Below are positions 33,137-44,187 of a stretch of 64,000 nucleotides of DNA, in pieces; position 1 is the first letter of the stretch; every line of letters begins with the position of its first letter. Origin of the DNA: Nephrocerus scutellatus. Taxonomy: Eukaryota; Arthropoda; Insecta; Diptera; Pipunculidae. The stretch spans positions 71,753,536-71,817,535 of the forward strand of contig OX352764.1 of NCBI GenBank assembly GCA_947095585.1, in the 5' to 3' direction. Both the position numbers and the translations under genes were made by a program. The notes under the pieces are model-generated. The model saw only the letters and a program-made list of their open reading frames with translations. It was not told the DNA's origin and did not search any database.

Positions 33137-34171
33137 ATGGAAGAGTTGAATTTTTTTGCCGTCCTAATGCTTTTTAGTGTGCATATAAATTTAATACAAA
33201 GTGCATTGTTTTTTCCTTCAAATAGTGCATATGGTGTAGGTTTTGGTTATTGGAATTTGCAGAGGCTCTATAAAATAATGATTAATTAAGCTTTTTGCAG
33301 CTATTGCCGTTCCTTTGGATCTACCACATAGAAACGTGTTTGTGTCGTATAATTTTGAAGCAAATTATAACCTACCTAAGGAGCCTACTTTGCCAGCCCA
33401 TAAGGTAAAAATATTATTACAACAAATAGACAAAGACTACAACAAAACCAGTTTTAATTGTTGTTGTCTTGTAGTTCGGTTCACATAGTTGCCGAAGTGT
33501 AAATTCCGTTTAATTTTTTTAACTAATATATTGGATGCAAACGAAACTGTCGTTAGGAAGAAAAAAATTATGATTAGCAATAAATCCATGGAAATATTTT
33601 TTTAAAAATAACATTTTAGGTAACAGAAGAAGCAAAGGGGCAGCGTTTAATAGAGTCTAACGAATTCCCTAAAACAACTACTGTATCAGAGATGGAAGGA
33701 AATACAACTCGTGTAGAGAGATCTCTATTATCAAGAGTGAACTTTTATGAAATTGTTGAGGATAAACTTAAGAGGTTGTTAACTATATCTATTAAATTAT
33801 TATTCTTATTATGCAACAACAAAATTTTAGAAGCGGATACAGCGGAGAGTTATGCATGTTACGTCTAATTTGTGAGACAAATGAGTCATCTATTGGTGAA
33901 ATTAATGGACTTTTAGGAAATATTTTCCACATCATTTTCACGTACATAAAATCTTTTATATTTCTCACACCAACATCGAATAAATGTGTTTTTACTTACG
34001 TCTTTCAGACCCAGCAGTTCAATGGAAGAAAATTTACCTCTTAAATATTATAAGGCTGAGTTAGATGGGGTTAACGGCAACTGTGAAAAATATGGGACAC
34101 AATGTAAACATAATGTTCTCGACTTGGTATCAACACCATTGCAAGAATTACTTAACTCAGTGCAAAGATAA
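33137..34171 (+). CDS. DM4/DM12 family secreted protein, five exons
   Basis: Exons 33137-33239, 33301-33404, 33620-33774, 33831-33941 and 34009-34171 join through four GT-AG introns of 61, 215, 56 and 67 bp to give 211 residues. An in-frame TAA at 33131 precedes the ATG. Residues 1-22 are a hydrophobic signal peptide (FFAVLMLFSV), followed by LFFPSNSAYG and AIAVPLDLPHRNVFVSYNFE, the family's N-terminal signature. The DM4/DM12 domain covers about 111-200: LKRSGYSGELCMLRLICE, INGLLGNIFHIIFTPS and NCEKYGTQCKHNVLDLV. Four cysteines (129, 135, 183, 190) suit two disulfides. The family is insect-specific and of unknown molecular function, so I assign none. All splice phases agree, so it looks intact. 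The third exon (70-121) is the least conserved part. Confidence 0.9.
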
Positions 34172-34212
34172 TATATTTGGAAAATTTTAGTTTTCTGTTA
34201 ATGATTTGGAAC

Positions 34213-34218
34213 ATTAAA
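34213..34218 (+). terminator. Possible polyadenylation signal
   Basis: ATTAAA lies 41 bases after the stop codon of the DM4/DM12 gene. It is a common variant signal, but the sequence is AT-rich and the match is not specific. Confidence 0.35.
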
Positions 34219-34389
34219 TCAGCTGGTCCCAATTAGAGAACAGCTGACATTTGAAATGGATATGCAATCTCGTCAATTAATGTTGTGGGTCTGAAATAAT
34301 AACCAAAACTTTTATAAACTTATTAATTCATAAACAGAAGTTTATAGTGTGTACATATATTAGTATCATGTGAATAATTTCAATTTATA

Positions 34390-34880
34390 TTCCACTATTT
34401 TTATCAAACGGAAACGGCCTATGATGGAGTCAGCTGTACTAACGAAGTAATAAGACAGTGATTTAAGAGCGTTATAGAATATAGAATTCGCACTCGGAGC
34501 ACGATATCAACAAGATAGTGGTCCGAGTCGAAGTTTGCACCACGGTACATTCTTACTCTCTTGCTACCATTTATATGTTCTCATGTAAACTATTGGTGTC
34601 AAATTATACTGCCTGAATAATGGCTCCCGACCTATTTTTGGGTTCATATCCCCCAGAATGATGTTTACATCACACTGAGGAGAGGCATGGAATTCCCGTT
34701 CTTCTCTTTCATCGTCTGGGAGATTCCCTCTAGGGGCGTCAACGCTAATGGGCTTATAACCTTAAATCTGCACCACACACAAACGGTTCATAGCGGTTCA
34801 CTTATTACCCACTTCAAGCCCATGATGTCTTGCAAGACAGCTGTGAATCAGTCTTTCTGAGGCTGTTTAATGACTTGAAA
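34390..34880 (-). pseudogene. RTE LINE endonuclease fragment
   Basis: Minus-strand frames read CDVNIILGDMNPKIGREPLF (the G-D-x-N catalytic block) and, further on, a trace of RGANFDSDHYLVDIVLR (the S-D-H block), both diagnostic of the APE-type endonuclease in RTE elements. The stretch before them has ISVDAPRGN and a HSCLARHH-like piece matching the large RTE copy near 52620. Several stops break it. It lies 220 bp beyond the DM4/DM12 gene. Confidence 0.82.
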
Positions 34881-35276
34881 ATTAATAATAACATTTTTGG
34901 AGGAAACATTAGCAGCCGTATTAATAAAAAATCTCTATCCGCTCGTTAACACACGTGTTAGCTATCACACGAATAGATAACTTGTTCATTTGTTACCTTT
35001 TTTTATTAATAAACATATTATTTGTCTATGTCAGCTATCTGTTCATTATCAATTAAAGCACGGCAGCACTTTACCGAATTGTACAAAAATTCGAGTAATC
35101 TCTCATATTTCAGCAGCTGACACTGAAATTAGCTCAATATTTTTGTTATATTTTAATATTCAGACTGTTTTTTGTCATGACAACGAACTCCATATGAAAT
35201 ATATGTTAAAAACTTATCCGCTCCTTATACACAAAATTCGGTGAGTTAAGTTATCCGCTCCTTGTTAAAGCTAATA
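34881..35276. other. No feature seen
   Basis: AT-rich. An 84-codon open frame (34990-35244) has no recognisable motif. Confidence 0.35.
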
Positions 35277-35613
35277 CATTCCGAGTATGTCGCGTGTCGC
35301 GTGTGGCACTTGTGATTGAAATTTAAATTTTAAAGTTTTTTTCTTTCGACTTTTTTAGGTCCTTTTTAACCATCTTCTACATGACCTAGAGAGCTGAAAT
35401 TTTGTAAGCTACTCAATGTCAAGGGCCCATCCCGCATTTGACGCGTGTGAAGCGTGGAAAAAAGAAAATTCTTTGAAATAGCTCCATCCTCAAAAACAGA
35501 TATTTGGGCGATTATTACCAAATAACAAACGACTGTGTGGCGTGTTTCGATGTATGTATATATAAAAGTTTGTACCCGAAAAACGATGTTTTTTACATTT
35601 ACTTGTATTGATT
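35277..35613 (+). repeat. Interspersed repeat R4, copy 1
   Basis: Begins CCGAGTATGTCGCGTGTCGC and contains GACCTAGAGAGCTGAAATTT, GAAGCGTGGAAAAAAGAAAA, TTCTTTGAAATAGCTCCA and GACTGTGTGGCGTGTTTCGA. It is matched closely and in the same direction by 56765-57245. Non-coding. CG-containing motifs (GCGTGT) are dense at its start. Confidence 0.8.
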
Positions 35614-36380
35614 ATTAAATTGGAATTTGGATCGAAATACATTGTGAATTTAAGTCTAAAGTGTTAGAAAGTTTTTAGTACTCCTTCGACAACAAAAAAT
35701 TAATAAACAAATAAAGATGCCTATAAATGTAAGAAATACAAAGCAATTTATATAATACTGATTTCAATAAAACCCATTAACTATGCAAAGTTACGTAAGA
35801 CTACGCATCAAAACCGCTCTACATAAATTATACTTGTATTAGTGCTAGAATTAGAAAATATTGCAAGTTAAAAAAATCTCTACTTTTAAAGATGATTTTA
35901 AAACAAAAAGTGGTCAAAATCAGCTGTAGTGAGCTCGATAACAGCGATAAACTAGTTCCGCAAACTAGTTTTCAATACACCAGTTCCATAACTAGTTTGG
36001 CAAAAAAAACGAGAAAAGGGACTTGAACTAGTTCAAGTATGCCAGTATGTCAATGGTATTATTGTGCTAAAGAAATCTGTTGCATTCAAGCAAAAAAAAA
36101 ATATATTTTACTGATTTTTAATTACAAAAGCTGCGGAATGCAAATGTTGATTTTGTACACAAGAATGTGTAATATTTTCATAGGTTCAAAATAATTGTAC
36201 ATACTTCTATTTATAAGTGCGGTACAAAATATTTTTAAAGAAGATCAGGAAAAATTAACACTCTTTACCAGAAAATAAAGCGAGGAAAAAATGTAGCTGA
36301 ACTTATTATCACTTACTGTGCAATCTTCTTCTTCTATATGTATATAAAATAGAGAATTTATTTTGAATCAAATATTTGGT
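35614..36380. other. No feature seen
   Basis: AT-rich, including a tract with four ACTAGTT words (35950-36040). Nothing assignable. Confidence 0.35.
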
Positions 36381-36680
36381 TGGGGTGATAGCAGGTTTTT
36401 TTTTGGCTGGGGGAGGGGTGGCAGCCGATATTAGTGTCGGATGATGAATTGTGTTGGTAGTACACTCCTATGGATGAATTATGTATCCCCGCAGGAGGGA
36501 GGGTACCCGATATTAGTGTCGATTCTATAGTTTTCGGGGTCGCTGACTTGAATGGTGATGCTAAGCCAGCTCTACGGGTATTGGGTCGACAGCTGAGGGG
36601 GGTGGGGGTGACCGATATTAGTGTCAATTCTATAGTTTTCGGGATCGTTGAGTTGAATGGTGATGCTATGGCAGAATGAT
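36381..36680 (+). repeat. GATATTAGTGTC repeat block
   Basis: Three copies of CGATATTAGTGTC (36426, 36510, 36612). The last two are followed by TTCTATAGTTTTCGGG, then TTGAATGGTGATGCTA. The period is about 85-100 bp. It sits upstream of the Helitron helicase remnant and might belong to that element, but I cannot show this. Confidence 0.55.
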
Positions 36681-36899
36681 GGCAAAACTAATAAATTCCA
36701 TTTATCCGGCTGTTTCTCAAAACTATCACATTTTGAACCGGTTGCGTGAAACGTCCATTCTTGTTGCTAAAAATGAAACACTTGAAACAACAATCAAACA
36801 CTTGCCATGTTAATAGGCGTAGTCACTGAATATAAGTGTAAGTAGATGCTGATGGGGTAGTTATTTATCGAATAAAGTTCCTAAACTCACTCGATTCGT

Positions 36900-37525
36900 C
36901 TGGATTGCCACCATATCGTCTTTTACTTACAGTGGGATCTCAAATTATTTTACTAAAAGACTCGCCAAAACTTTGCAACGGCACAAGACTGTGCGTAAAA
37001 GAGATGTCGGGCAATATAATTGAATCGGCTATCTTGACAGAAAAGAGACAGTGTGAAACAGTTTATCCCACGGATAGCACTCATTTCGACGGATCTACCT
37101 TTTAAATTTAAGAGATTGCAATTTCCAGTAAAACTTGCGTTTTCGATGACGATCAATAAGTTGGACAGTTTATTAAGTACAGCGGAGTATAAATTTGAGA
37201 TCGCCATGTTTTTCCCACAGACAACTTTATTTTGCTAGCTCTGGTTTGGGTTGACCTAAGAATTTATTCATTCATCCTTTTGAAGGTGAAACTTAAAACA
37301 TTGTATACAACCACGTTTTGTTTTAAATTGATTTTATGCATGTTTATTTAATTTTATTTTATAATTTAAATACTATAGCTATAATTTAAAATATATTTTT
37401 AAAATAAATGTTGTTAATAAAAACTGCAATTTTGCCTTATAAATAGACATCACTCTTTTTTCTACCCCTGCCTAATAGAAGATTGGGATGAATAACTACC
37501 TGGGCAACGCCGGGTAATCAGCTAG
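36900..37525 (+). mobile_element. Autonomous Helitron remnant with 3' end
   Basis: The helicase tail at 36914-37240 is followed by AT-rich sequence and then by CTGGGCAACGCCGGGTAATC and AGCTAG, ending at 37525. ACCTGG/CCGGGT forms a six-base stem (one G-T pair) nine bases before the terminal CTAG, and T follows. Helitrons end in a short hairpin plus CTRR and insert 5' of a T, so this is a good 3' terminus in the same orientation as the helicase. The 5' end is not located. Confidence 0.75.
36914..37240 (+). pseudogene. Helitron PIF1-type helicase, C-terminal remnant
   Basis: Frames read LKDSPKLCNGTRLCVKEM and NIIESAILT, then, shifted, IPRIALISTDLPFKFKRLQF and PVKLAFSMTINK, and, shifted again, SGQFIKYSGV and VFPTDNFILLAL. 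These are the last motifs of PIF1-like helicases in Helitrons (L-C-N-G-T-R ... I-P-R-I ... F-A-M-T-I-N-K-S-Q-G-Q). Helitron helicases unwind DNA for rolling-circle transposition. At least two frameshifts and stops make it dead. A cellular PIF1 gene is less likely, given the Helitron end just downstream. Confidence 0.85.
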
Positions 37526-38420
37526 TAAATTACTAACATATCTAAGCACTTGCTTGCCAATTAAAACGAACACGCCAATTAAAAAAAAATAAAAAATATG
37601 CGCATACACTTTGAGTCGATCGGTACGTTCGTACCGTCATCTGGTCTATCAACAAACATAACAATTAATTTAGATTATTAAGGTAGATATTTTCTATTAT
37701 TATTAAATATCTACTCGTCCCAAATTAACCAATATTAATTATTTTTAATTAAAAACTAACAGTCTTATTTAAAGGAATTTACTAAATAATGCGAATAGAC
37801 AGTTTTGTTTGTTTATTCGAATGTTTTTGATAACGGAATTTATAAATTACTTTTATTCAGAGCATCATAACCTTTCGGTCGAAGTTCGAATAATTGCGCA
37901 AATTTACTCGTATCTCTGAATATTTATTCAGTTGGTTTTTTTTTCAATTACTTGATTTTTGACATTCAGAACATTGTTTGCTTTATTACGAAATTGATTG
38001 AAAGTCCATTTAGCAATATTTTATTATTCTTTTTCGTATTTGTAATTTGATAGCGGTTGCGTTGTGTTACACAGTTGTATTAAAATATTAATTAAGTATT
38101 ATGCGTACCGCTAAAGCACTGGCAATTAGGCTATTTTACATATTTACTTACATATGATTTTGTGTTCCATAATTATATATGACATCGATGGTACTACAAC
38201 CAGAATTATATCTTAAAAACAAGATGTTTTATTTAAAAAACAAAATATGTCGATCTTAATGAAAAAGTCATAATATTTTTAATTTTCACAGACATAGGAA
38301 CTCGATTTGAGTACATATGTATATGTATGTAAAAGTCGTGCAGAGAACTGCAGGTCAGAAAAGGAATTTCATATTACTAGAAATCGGAATACACTATAAT
38401 ATTCAAATTACAATTTTAAT
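37526..38420. other. No feature seen
   Basis: AT-rich intergenic DNA, no supported gene or shared repeat. Confidence 0.4.
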
Positions 38421-38424
38421 TGGT

Positions 38425-38500
38425 ATTGGTGGTGCACTGGTTAGAGCTGGCTACCGCTCGGGGATACCGACTTCGATCACCGGCGCTTAAGGAACACACG
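38425..38500 (+). mobile_element. Possible tRNA-like SINE head
   Basis: TGGTGCACTGGTTAGAGC resembles a pol III A box, and CTTCGATCACC, about 35 bases on, a B box. No acceptor stem or known SINE body follows. It may be an eroded copy of a second SINE type. Confidence 0.35.
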
Positions 38501-41100
38501 AATTTTCACTTGAATCGTGCGCTAATTAAAAAAAATGTGGTCGGAAGAGCTTTATTCAAACTGAAGAGTGAATCTGCAGTCGTAAAAACCATAATCTCCA
38601 TGACGATATAAACCTACTGAGTACATAGAAGCTTTTTAAAAAAATTAATAAAACAAATTCAGTGTAACTTTATAACAAACCACTAGCTGTTCGTTACTGT
38701 TGCTTTAAAATAATCTAAAAAATGTCTTTACAAAAATTTAAGCGAGAATGCAAGCCGTGGAAATTTGCTGATTGAAAGGGCGATATTTATTATTGCCTGA
38801 TCAAAACTGTTATTGTAATGCTTTGATTGGTGGCAATTTCATGAAAGGGGAAAATGACAGAGCAATAAAAAACTCTTGCTCTATAATACGTTGCTAGAGT
38901 TTTTATGGTGGTGTCGAAAATGATAAATTGGCCATTTGCTTTTAGCTTTATATCGTGTCATAAAACGCACTTGTGTTGCATCGTTGCGCTTTTCCGGTTG
39001 GGCACTACAAATTTTGTGAGAGGGATACAAAAATAAATTCACTAAATTTAAAGCATTGTCATAATCTGGCATGTAGAATTTAATAACTGAATAAAATTTA
39101 TTCTATTCGGCGTATCTCCAAATAATATTGTTTATAATAAATATAATTGATTAAAAGGCTAATTGGAAATAGTAGCTTACACATTTCTTTAACTTTCAGA
39201 GGAGCAAATCGTGTTGCTCCAACAATATAATTTTTTATTCCACTTTTTTTTTCACCGAAAATTAAGGTAAGTGTACCAAAATCTAAAAAAATTAGATACT
39301 ATCAGATATATGGGTATTTTATCCGTTACTTAATTGAGTAGTAATTTTACACATATTTCTCTTTCTCTACAACTGGTTGCCTATTGCAATGACGATTTTA
39401 TTGTAGTTAATTTTTTCGGCTAAACGTAGTATATCAAAGCAAATGTACCTACTGCACATTTTTTATGAGTTTTTTTTCGGAGAAATCCGTATTAGGGAGT
39501 GGTTTGGAATATTATTAATCTAATTGTCATTACAATTATTATTATCATTAATTTTATTCATGACTTCATTAGTAATTACTCCTATTGTTAAAAAAAATTT
39601 AAAAATAAAAAACCAACGAAATTTATTTTGTAACCACCACACCGAAAGACGGACTGGGTATAGCGAGCATCACCCGAGCAAACACAATTGCAACATAATA
39701 ACAAAATTACAATTTTCTCTCAAATATGTTAATGTATCTATACATATTTCTGTACTTAAATCCTCTTATAATGTACCCATGTGCAGAGAAGACAACGTAA
39801 TTGCTAAGCAATTAGTCCCATACTGAGAATCAGAACAAGTCTTATATGTACGAGTAGATGTGCCGTGAATACAAAATAGGGAGATATAGCAAATATGGTG
39901 TATGTTACACTTCATAGGGTCTTCCTTCCTGACCATTATCGCGTACAAACGACCTAACTGATAAAATAAATACTTTGGTAAAACAACCAAATAGAAATAA
40001 AATTCAAGAAATTTTGCATGAAGTTAGATATTCAGGTAGAATCTCGTACAATAACTAACCATACTGTATACACGTCGGTCACATACTTAGCATTGGGAGA
40101 CCAATGACTAACCCCGGTGCTAGAGCCAGTTTAAATATGAAGATGATGACATACTCGTACTTAACAAATCTATAAAAATGTTCCACTCTCTACAGTTTTC
40201 TCAAAAATCGTTTAATTTTTAAAAAGAAATTAATGAAACTATTGAAAATCTTTACTTAATCCGCCTAGACACGGGAAATTCATACCTATTTCTGAATTTG
40301 GGTCATCTTATTATTTACGATATCACGATGTTAAATCGACTTAATGTAACTAAATAAATCGCCCACTTTCATTAAATCTTTAAAAAGTTATTCAAAACTG
40401 ACTGGAATTCCACATAGCATTTTGGCTTTTTATGCATTTCACTCTGTTATTGACGACTTTTTTGTTCACAGCCTTATTTAATTTTCACAAAAATACTTGT
40501 GGCTACTTAGCAACTTTGCTGAACTTCTTCACTCGTCCTTTCGGCTAGGAAATTAAGGGAAAATAAAGGAAAAAATAATCAGAGTTGTTGGGATAATAAA
40601 ATAAAAGTGGATGTTGGGAAAAATGCTAAAACGTAATCGGCGAGTAAAAAACTAAACCGACACTGCAGTCTGTAATAATGCACATGGTACTTCATGTTTT
40701 TGCCCCTTTCATTTAACGACGCAGATGCTAATAAAGCCCTGCTCTGGCATATAGAATTATACCTGGTTTTTATTTTACGCAAATTTAATGAGTTTATTTA
40801 ATGGCTCATTCGTTTTCGTCCTACACCGTAAATAATAGAATGGGATACTTTTTATTGTTTACTTATAATGACCTTATCTATCACACTGTTTTCAATTAGG
40901 TCGTTGATTTGAGTAACATTTCCTGTGTGTGTGTCATTAATGTGTATCTGTTGTTGGCTACTAACACATTATTAATTCTACTTACATTTCTGTGATTTAG
41001 GTAATCGTTAACTAATACGATGGTGCTTTAGAGTGGTAATTTTAAATTCTTTGGTAGGTCAATAATTGCGTCGATTAGCCTGTAACTAATATAGCCGCGT
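38501..41100. other. Intergenic, no supported gene
   Basis: 2.6 kb of AT-rich DNA. Open frames at 39524-39826 and 40579-40782 have no motif. Only a short RTE-like tail at 40096-40152 is recognisable. Confidence 0.4.
40096..40152 (+). mobile_element. Eroded RTE LINE tail
   Basis: GGGAGACCAATGACTAACCC, then GCTAGAGCCAGTTTAAATAT and GAAGATGATGA follow the layout of the RTE 3' end (GGAGGCCAGGACC, GTAGAGCCAAATATGATGAT). The match is short and diverged. Confidence 0.5.
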
Positions 41101-41105
41101 TTGTT

Positions 41106-41292
41106 GGCACCGTTGTTCTAATAGTTAGCGCGTTGTACTTCTGAGCAGAAGGTTTCGAAGGTTGAATTTCAGAAAAACAACAAAAATACTTTCACGAGAG
41201 TTGTCACTGAAAGCTTCTCAAATCGACTTTCTGATACGGTTCCACTTCATTTGTGTGCAAAAATTTAGCACGCACAACACAACGAGAACGTA
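41106..41292 (+). mobile_element. tRNA-derived SINE, truncated
   Basis: Starts GGCACCGTTGTTCTAATAGT (A-box region) and has GGTTTCGAAGGTTG as a decayed B box. A body with TACTTTCACGAGAG, GAAAGCTTCTCAAA and GTGTGCAAAAATTTAGCACG matches the 42719 SINE. It stops before the GCTAGGCCTTGG tail. The head is closer to the 48425 copy than to the 42719 one. Confidence 0.7.
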
Positions 41293-41747
41293 ATTGTGAT
41301 TTGTTACATTTTGATATGATATGAGAAAGTTCGAAATTATGTTTTCTAGAACTCTTTTGTTTACATTATACTTTTTCTTCGATTCTTTGAGAAAAACAGA
41401 CGGATGCACGAGAACTTTCATTTTATATGAAAGGTTCTTTTTACTTCTCCAGTTCAAACTTGAATTTTTTTTCGTGTGGGATAATAATAATTATTGGCCA
41501 TGGTTTATTATTAGACTGTCACAATTAGTCTCCGTCAAGACTTCGATAATAAAATCGCCATCTATGTTATTTTTTAAAATTAGTGCACTCGTCAAGGGAT
41601 TCGCACCGTAGGCATGGAAATATTGGGATAAACCCATATTTTTGGGTGTGAATATGAATACAGCAGTATACGGAAGCTTTATTCACATGTTCAGTATTGT
41701 ATCATGTGTACTTGTAATCTAGATAATCACTACGGTGAGAAAAATAA
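41293..41747. other. No feature seen
   Basis: The 96-codon frame at 41321-41611 lacks recognisable motifs. Confidence 0.4.
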
Positions 41748-42062
41748 GTTTTTAAAATTTAATTTTCTATATTAACTTCGTTTGCCCGTTTGTTTTTTTG
41801 TGACTGGCGGACCTGTGATAAATTTTTGAACCACTTCCTGAAGCCCGATTTTATTCAAAGATATGTGTATCTCCGATCACAACACTTTCTATTAAAAATT
41901 TTAAAGGTAACGGGCACCAGAGCCGATGGGCAATATGAATTTTTCAAATATTAACCCGATTTTGTTCAAATTTAGTACACATGTGTACCTCCAATACCAA
42001 CCCTTTTTGTAATTTTTTTTAATTAAATCGCGGCGCAGCGCCGAGGGACTTCCATATAAAAA
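41748..42062 (+). mobile_element. ACATG-HINE copy, truncated
   Basis: Starts TTAATTTTCTATATTAACTT and CGTTTGCCCGTTTG, has the CCACTTCCTGAAGCCCGATT leader and two units with ACACATGTGTAC and TCCGAT, and then breaks off. A GGGTCTTTT array starts right behind it. Confidence 0.75.
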
Positions 42063-42064
42063 TA

Positions 42065-42215
42065 CCTTTCCAGGGTCTTTTTGGGGTCTTTTAAGGGTCT
42101 TTAGGGGTCTCTTAGTGGTCTATTGAGGGTATTTTGTGGGGTATTTTTGGGACCTTTTGGGAGTCATTTATGGTGTCTTTTGAGGTATTTTAATGGTCTT
42201 TTGGGGATATTAATT
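42065..42215 (+). repeat. GGGTCTTTT minisatellite
   Basis: A degenerate array of GGGTCTTTT-like units (AGGGTCTTTTTGGGGTC and so on), as at 25891-26062 and 63730-64000. It is again next to an ACATG-HINE copy. Confidence 0.8.
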
Positions 42216-42717
42216 CTTTCACGTATTAACGTATTAGCACAGTGCACTAAAAAAATATTTTATCAAAAAAAGTCTTTGTTTTATTTATTTAATTGTAATA
42301 TCGGCCACAACGTCAACGAACTTTCACTCAACCGCACGTAAATGTTACACGCACCCCTTTGTTTATATAAATTAAATTGGTACAGCCATTAAACAGACTC
42401 TCAAAGAACTTTTTAAGAAAAATGAAATCTTCAGAAAATAGCTATGTACACTGTAAATGTAAAGTAAAGATTTTCTTTTTTATAACAGCAACATTTATTG
42501 GTTTACCCATTTTTAGATGACTGGATGGCCAGTTACTTATTAGGTTTCAATTTACTTCAAATTTCAATTACGTGGAAATATTAGTAGGAAATATTTACAC
42601 CTCCCTAAACAACCAATCAAAAACAACCCAACAATAACATTGGTCATACTATTTATTTTAAAAATAGTAAGTACCTTCATAATTTAATTAGGTAATGGTA
42701 TTGATTGATGGATTTAG
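42216..42717. other. No feature seen
   Basis: AT-rich intergenic DNA between a minisatellite and a SINE. Confidence 0.4.
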
Positions 42718-43004
42718 TGGGCGCAGTAGCTCAGTGGATATGCGCATGGCTACTGAGCAGGAGGTTCGTGGTTCGAATCCCAGTAACACCAAAAGTATTT
42801 TTCACAGTGTCCCTCCTCTCGCGAATGCCTGACAAACGTCCGAGAGTAATAACTTGTCACGGAAAGCTTCTCAATTCGCCGTTCGGATCCGGCATTATTG
42901 TCCCTTACATTTGTGTGAAAAAATATACATGCACAACACAAATGGTCGCGAGAAGCTAGGCCTTGGACCGCAAACGGTCTATCAGCCGAATATTATTATT
43001 ATTT
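42718..43004 (+). mobile_element. tRNA-derived SINE, full length
   Basis: The head GGGCGCAGTAGCTCAGTGG holds a pol III A box (42727-42737), and GGTTCGAATCC at 42770-42780 is a perfect B box. A ~200-bp body follows with CACAGTGTCCCTCCTCTCG, GTCCGAGAGTAATAACTTG, ACATTTGTGTGAAAAAATAT and GCGAGAAGCTAGGCCTTGG. It ends in an ATT repeat (42989-43004). Head, unrelated body and simple tail define a tRNA-derived SINE. The tail probably mimics a partner LINE, not identified. The two open frames over it are not genes. Confidence 0.88.
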
Positions 43005-43154
43005 ATTTCATTCAAATGATTTATTAAAGTGAACCAGAAAATAGACAAGATTATTAAAGGTAAACATACGTACGAGTATGTATATTTAAATACCAGAAAT
43101 GTTTTAGTATATAAAATATATATATAGACATAGTAAGAATGTTTATTTATTATA

Positions 43155-44187
43155 CAGGGTGTCCCCTAATTCGTCAAAGATAACTTGTGAAATGATTCTT
43201 GGGTATAATCTAAGAAAAAAACTGTGCTACAGTAGCGGTTTAGCTTCCATGTTGACATCATTTATCGGGGATTTAAGAAACGTATTTTGTTGTACCCTGA
43301 CCAATGTTAATGGGTCTGTTAATTCTAATGGTAGAAACTTAGTTTTCGAAGAAGTACTACTAGCCTTTGTAACTGTGTTTAAATAAATTTGATATCTTTT
43401 TTGAGTCTTCAGATATCCAACTTCAATGCCTGTTCCAGTTTTCTTGCCCATGCTAATAAAAATCATTAACAAGTTTGCGGAAAAATTCATAAATTTTATT
43501 ATACTTTGGGAAAACCTGCAGCAGGTAATTTTTTTATAAAAATGGGTTTTTTGCTCCGAGCTGTAGCATACATACACAACCAAGGAGGATACTTTTAACA
43601 CCTGTTATCACTGTTGTATTTAAAACTACACAAAATCATTTTTTATTTATAGCCTTTGGAGCTTAAAGCAAAATCATTCCCATTTTTAAAAAATTTTACC
43701 GGGTACAGGTTTTCATAAATCATAAATCATAATTCTCTGAGTTTTTCCGCAAACTTGTAAGTGATTTTTATTTTTATTATTTTTACGCTAATAAGAAAAA
43801 AAATAGTAAAACGTTAAAATGTTTATTACGCATTTTCTTGAGAAAATTTACCTCAAAGTTAAAAATTAGCATGGGCCAGAAAACTGTAACAGGAATTGAA
43901 GTTGGACAACGGAAAACTCTAACAAGATATCAACTTTATTTAAACGCAGTTACAAAGGCTAGTATTTATTTTAAAATTAAAGTCCTAAATGAAGTTTCTA
44001 CCATTTGTATTAACAGAGCAATTTCCGTTAACATGGGTCAGGATACACCAAAGTAAGCTTTTTCTTAAATCCCAGATAAATCATGTCAACATTGGTGATA
44101 GACCCGTACTCGAGAACGTTTTTTTTTCTTAGAAAATACCAAAGAGTCATTTCCCAAATTATCCTTGGCGAATTAGGGGACACCCTG
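43155..44187. mobile_element. Fold-back DNA element with TA target and long inverted arms
   Basis: Ends are CAGGGTGTCCCCTAATTCG and its inverse, flanked by TA at 43153-43154 and 44188-44189. The arms, about 43155-43490 and 43750-44187, are inverse copies through most of their length, for example TTTTTCCGCAAACTTG against CAAGTTTGCGGAAAAA, and GTTTCTACCATT against AATGGTAGAAAC. The centre (~250 bp) is unrelated AT-rich DNA. Frames on both arms (43227-43601 and 43838-44056) read similar peptides because the arms repeat, not because a protein is known. A TA target suggests Tc1/mariner mobilisation, an inference. Confidence 0.82.

Noticed and set aside
33240..33300. Alternative acceptor at 33262 in the first intron of the DM4/DM12 gene
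   Set aside because: It would bring in a stop codon at once. The acceptor at 33300 keeps the frame and the family signature.
36953..37207. 84-codon minus-strand frame over the helicase remnant
   Set aside because: It is antisense to the PIF1-like helicase motifs on the plus strand, which follow family order.
42705..42959. A genuine tRNA gene at the perfect B box
   Set aside because: A and B boxes are present, but the acceptor stem does not pair and a SINE body with an ATT tail follows. Other copies share the body, so it is a SINE.
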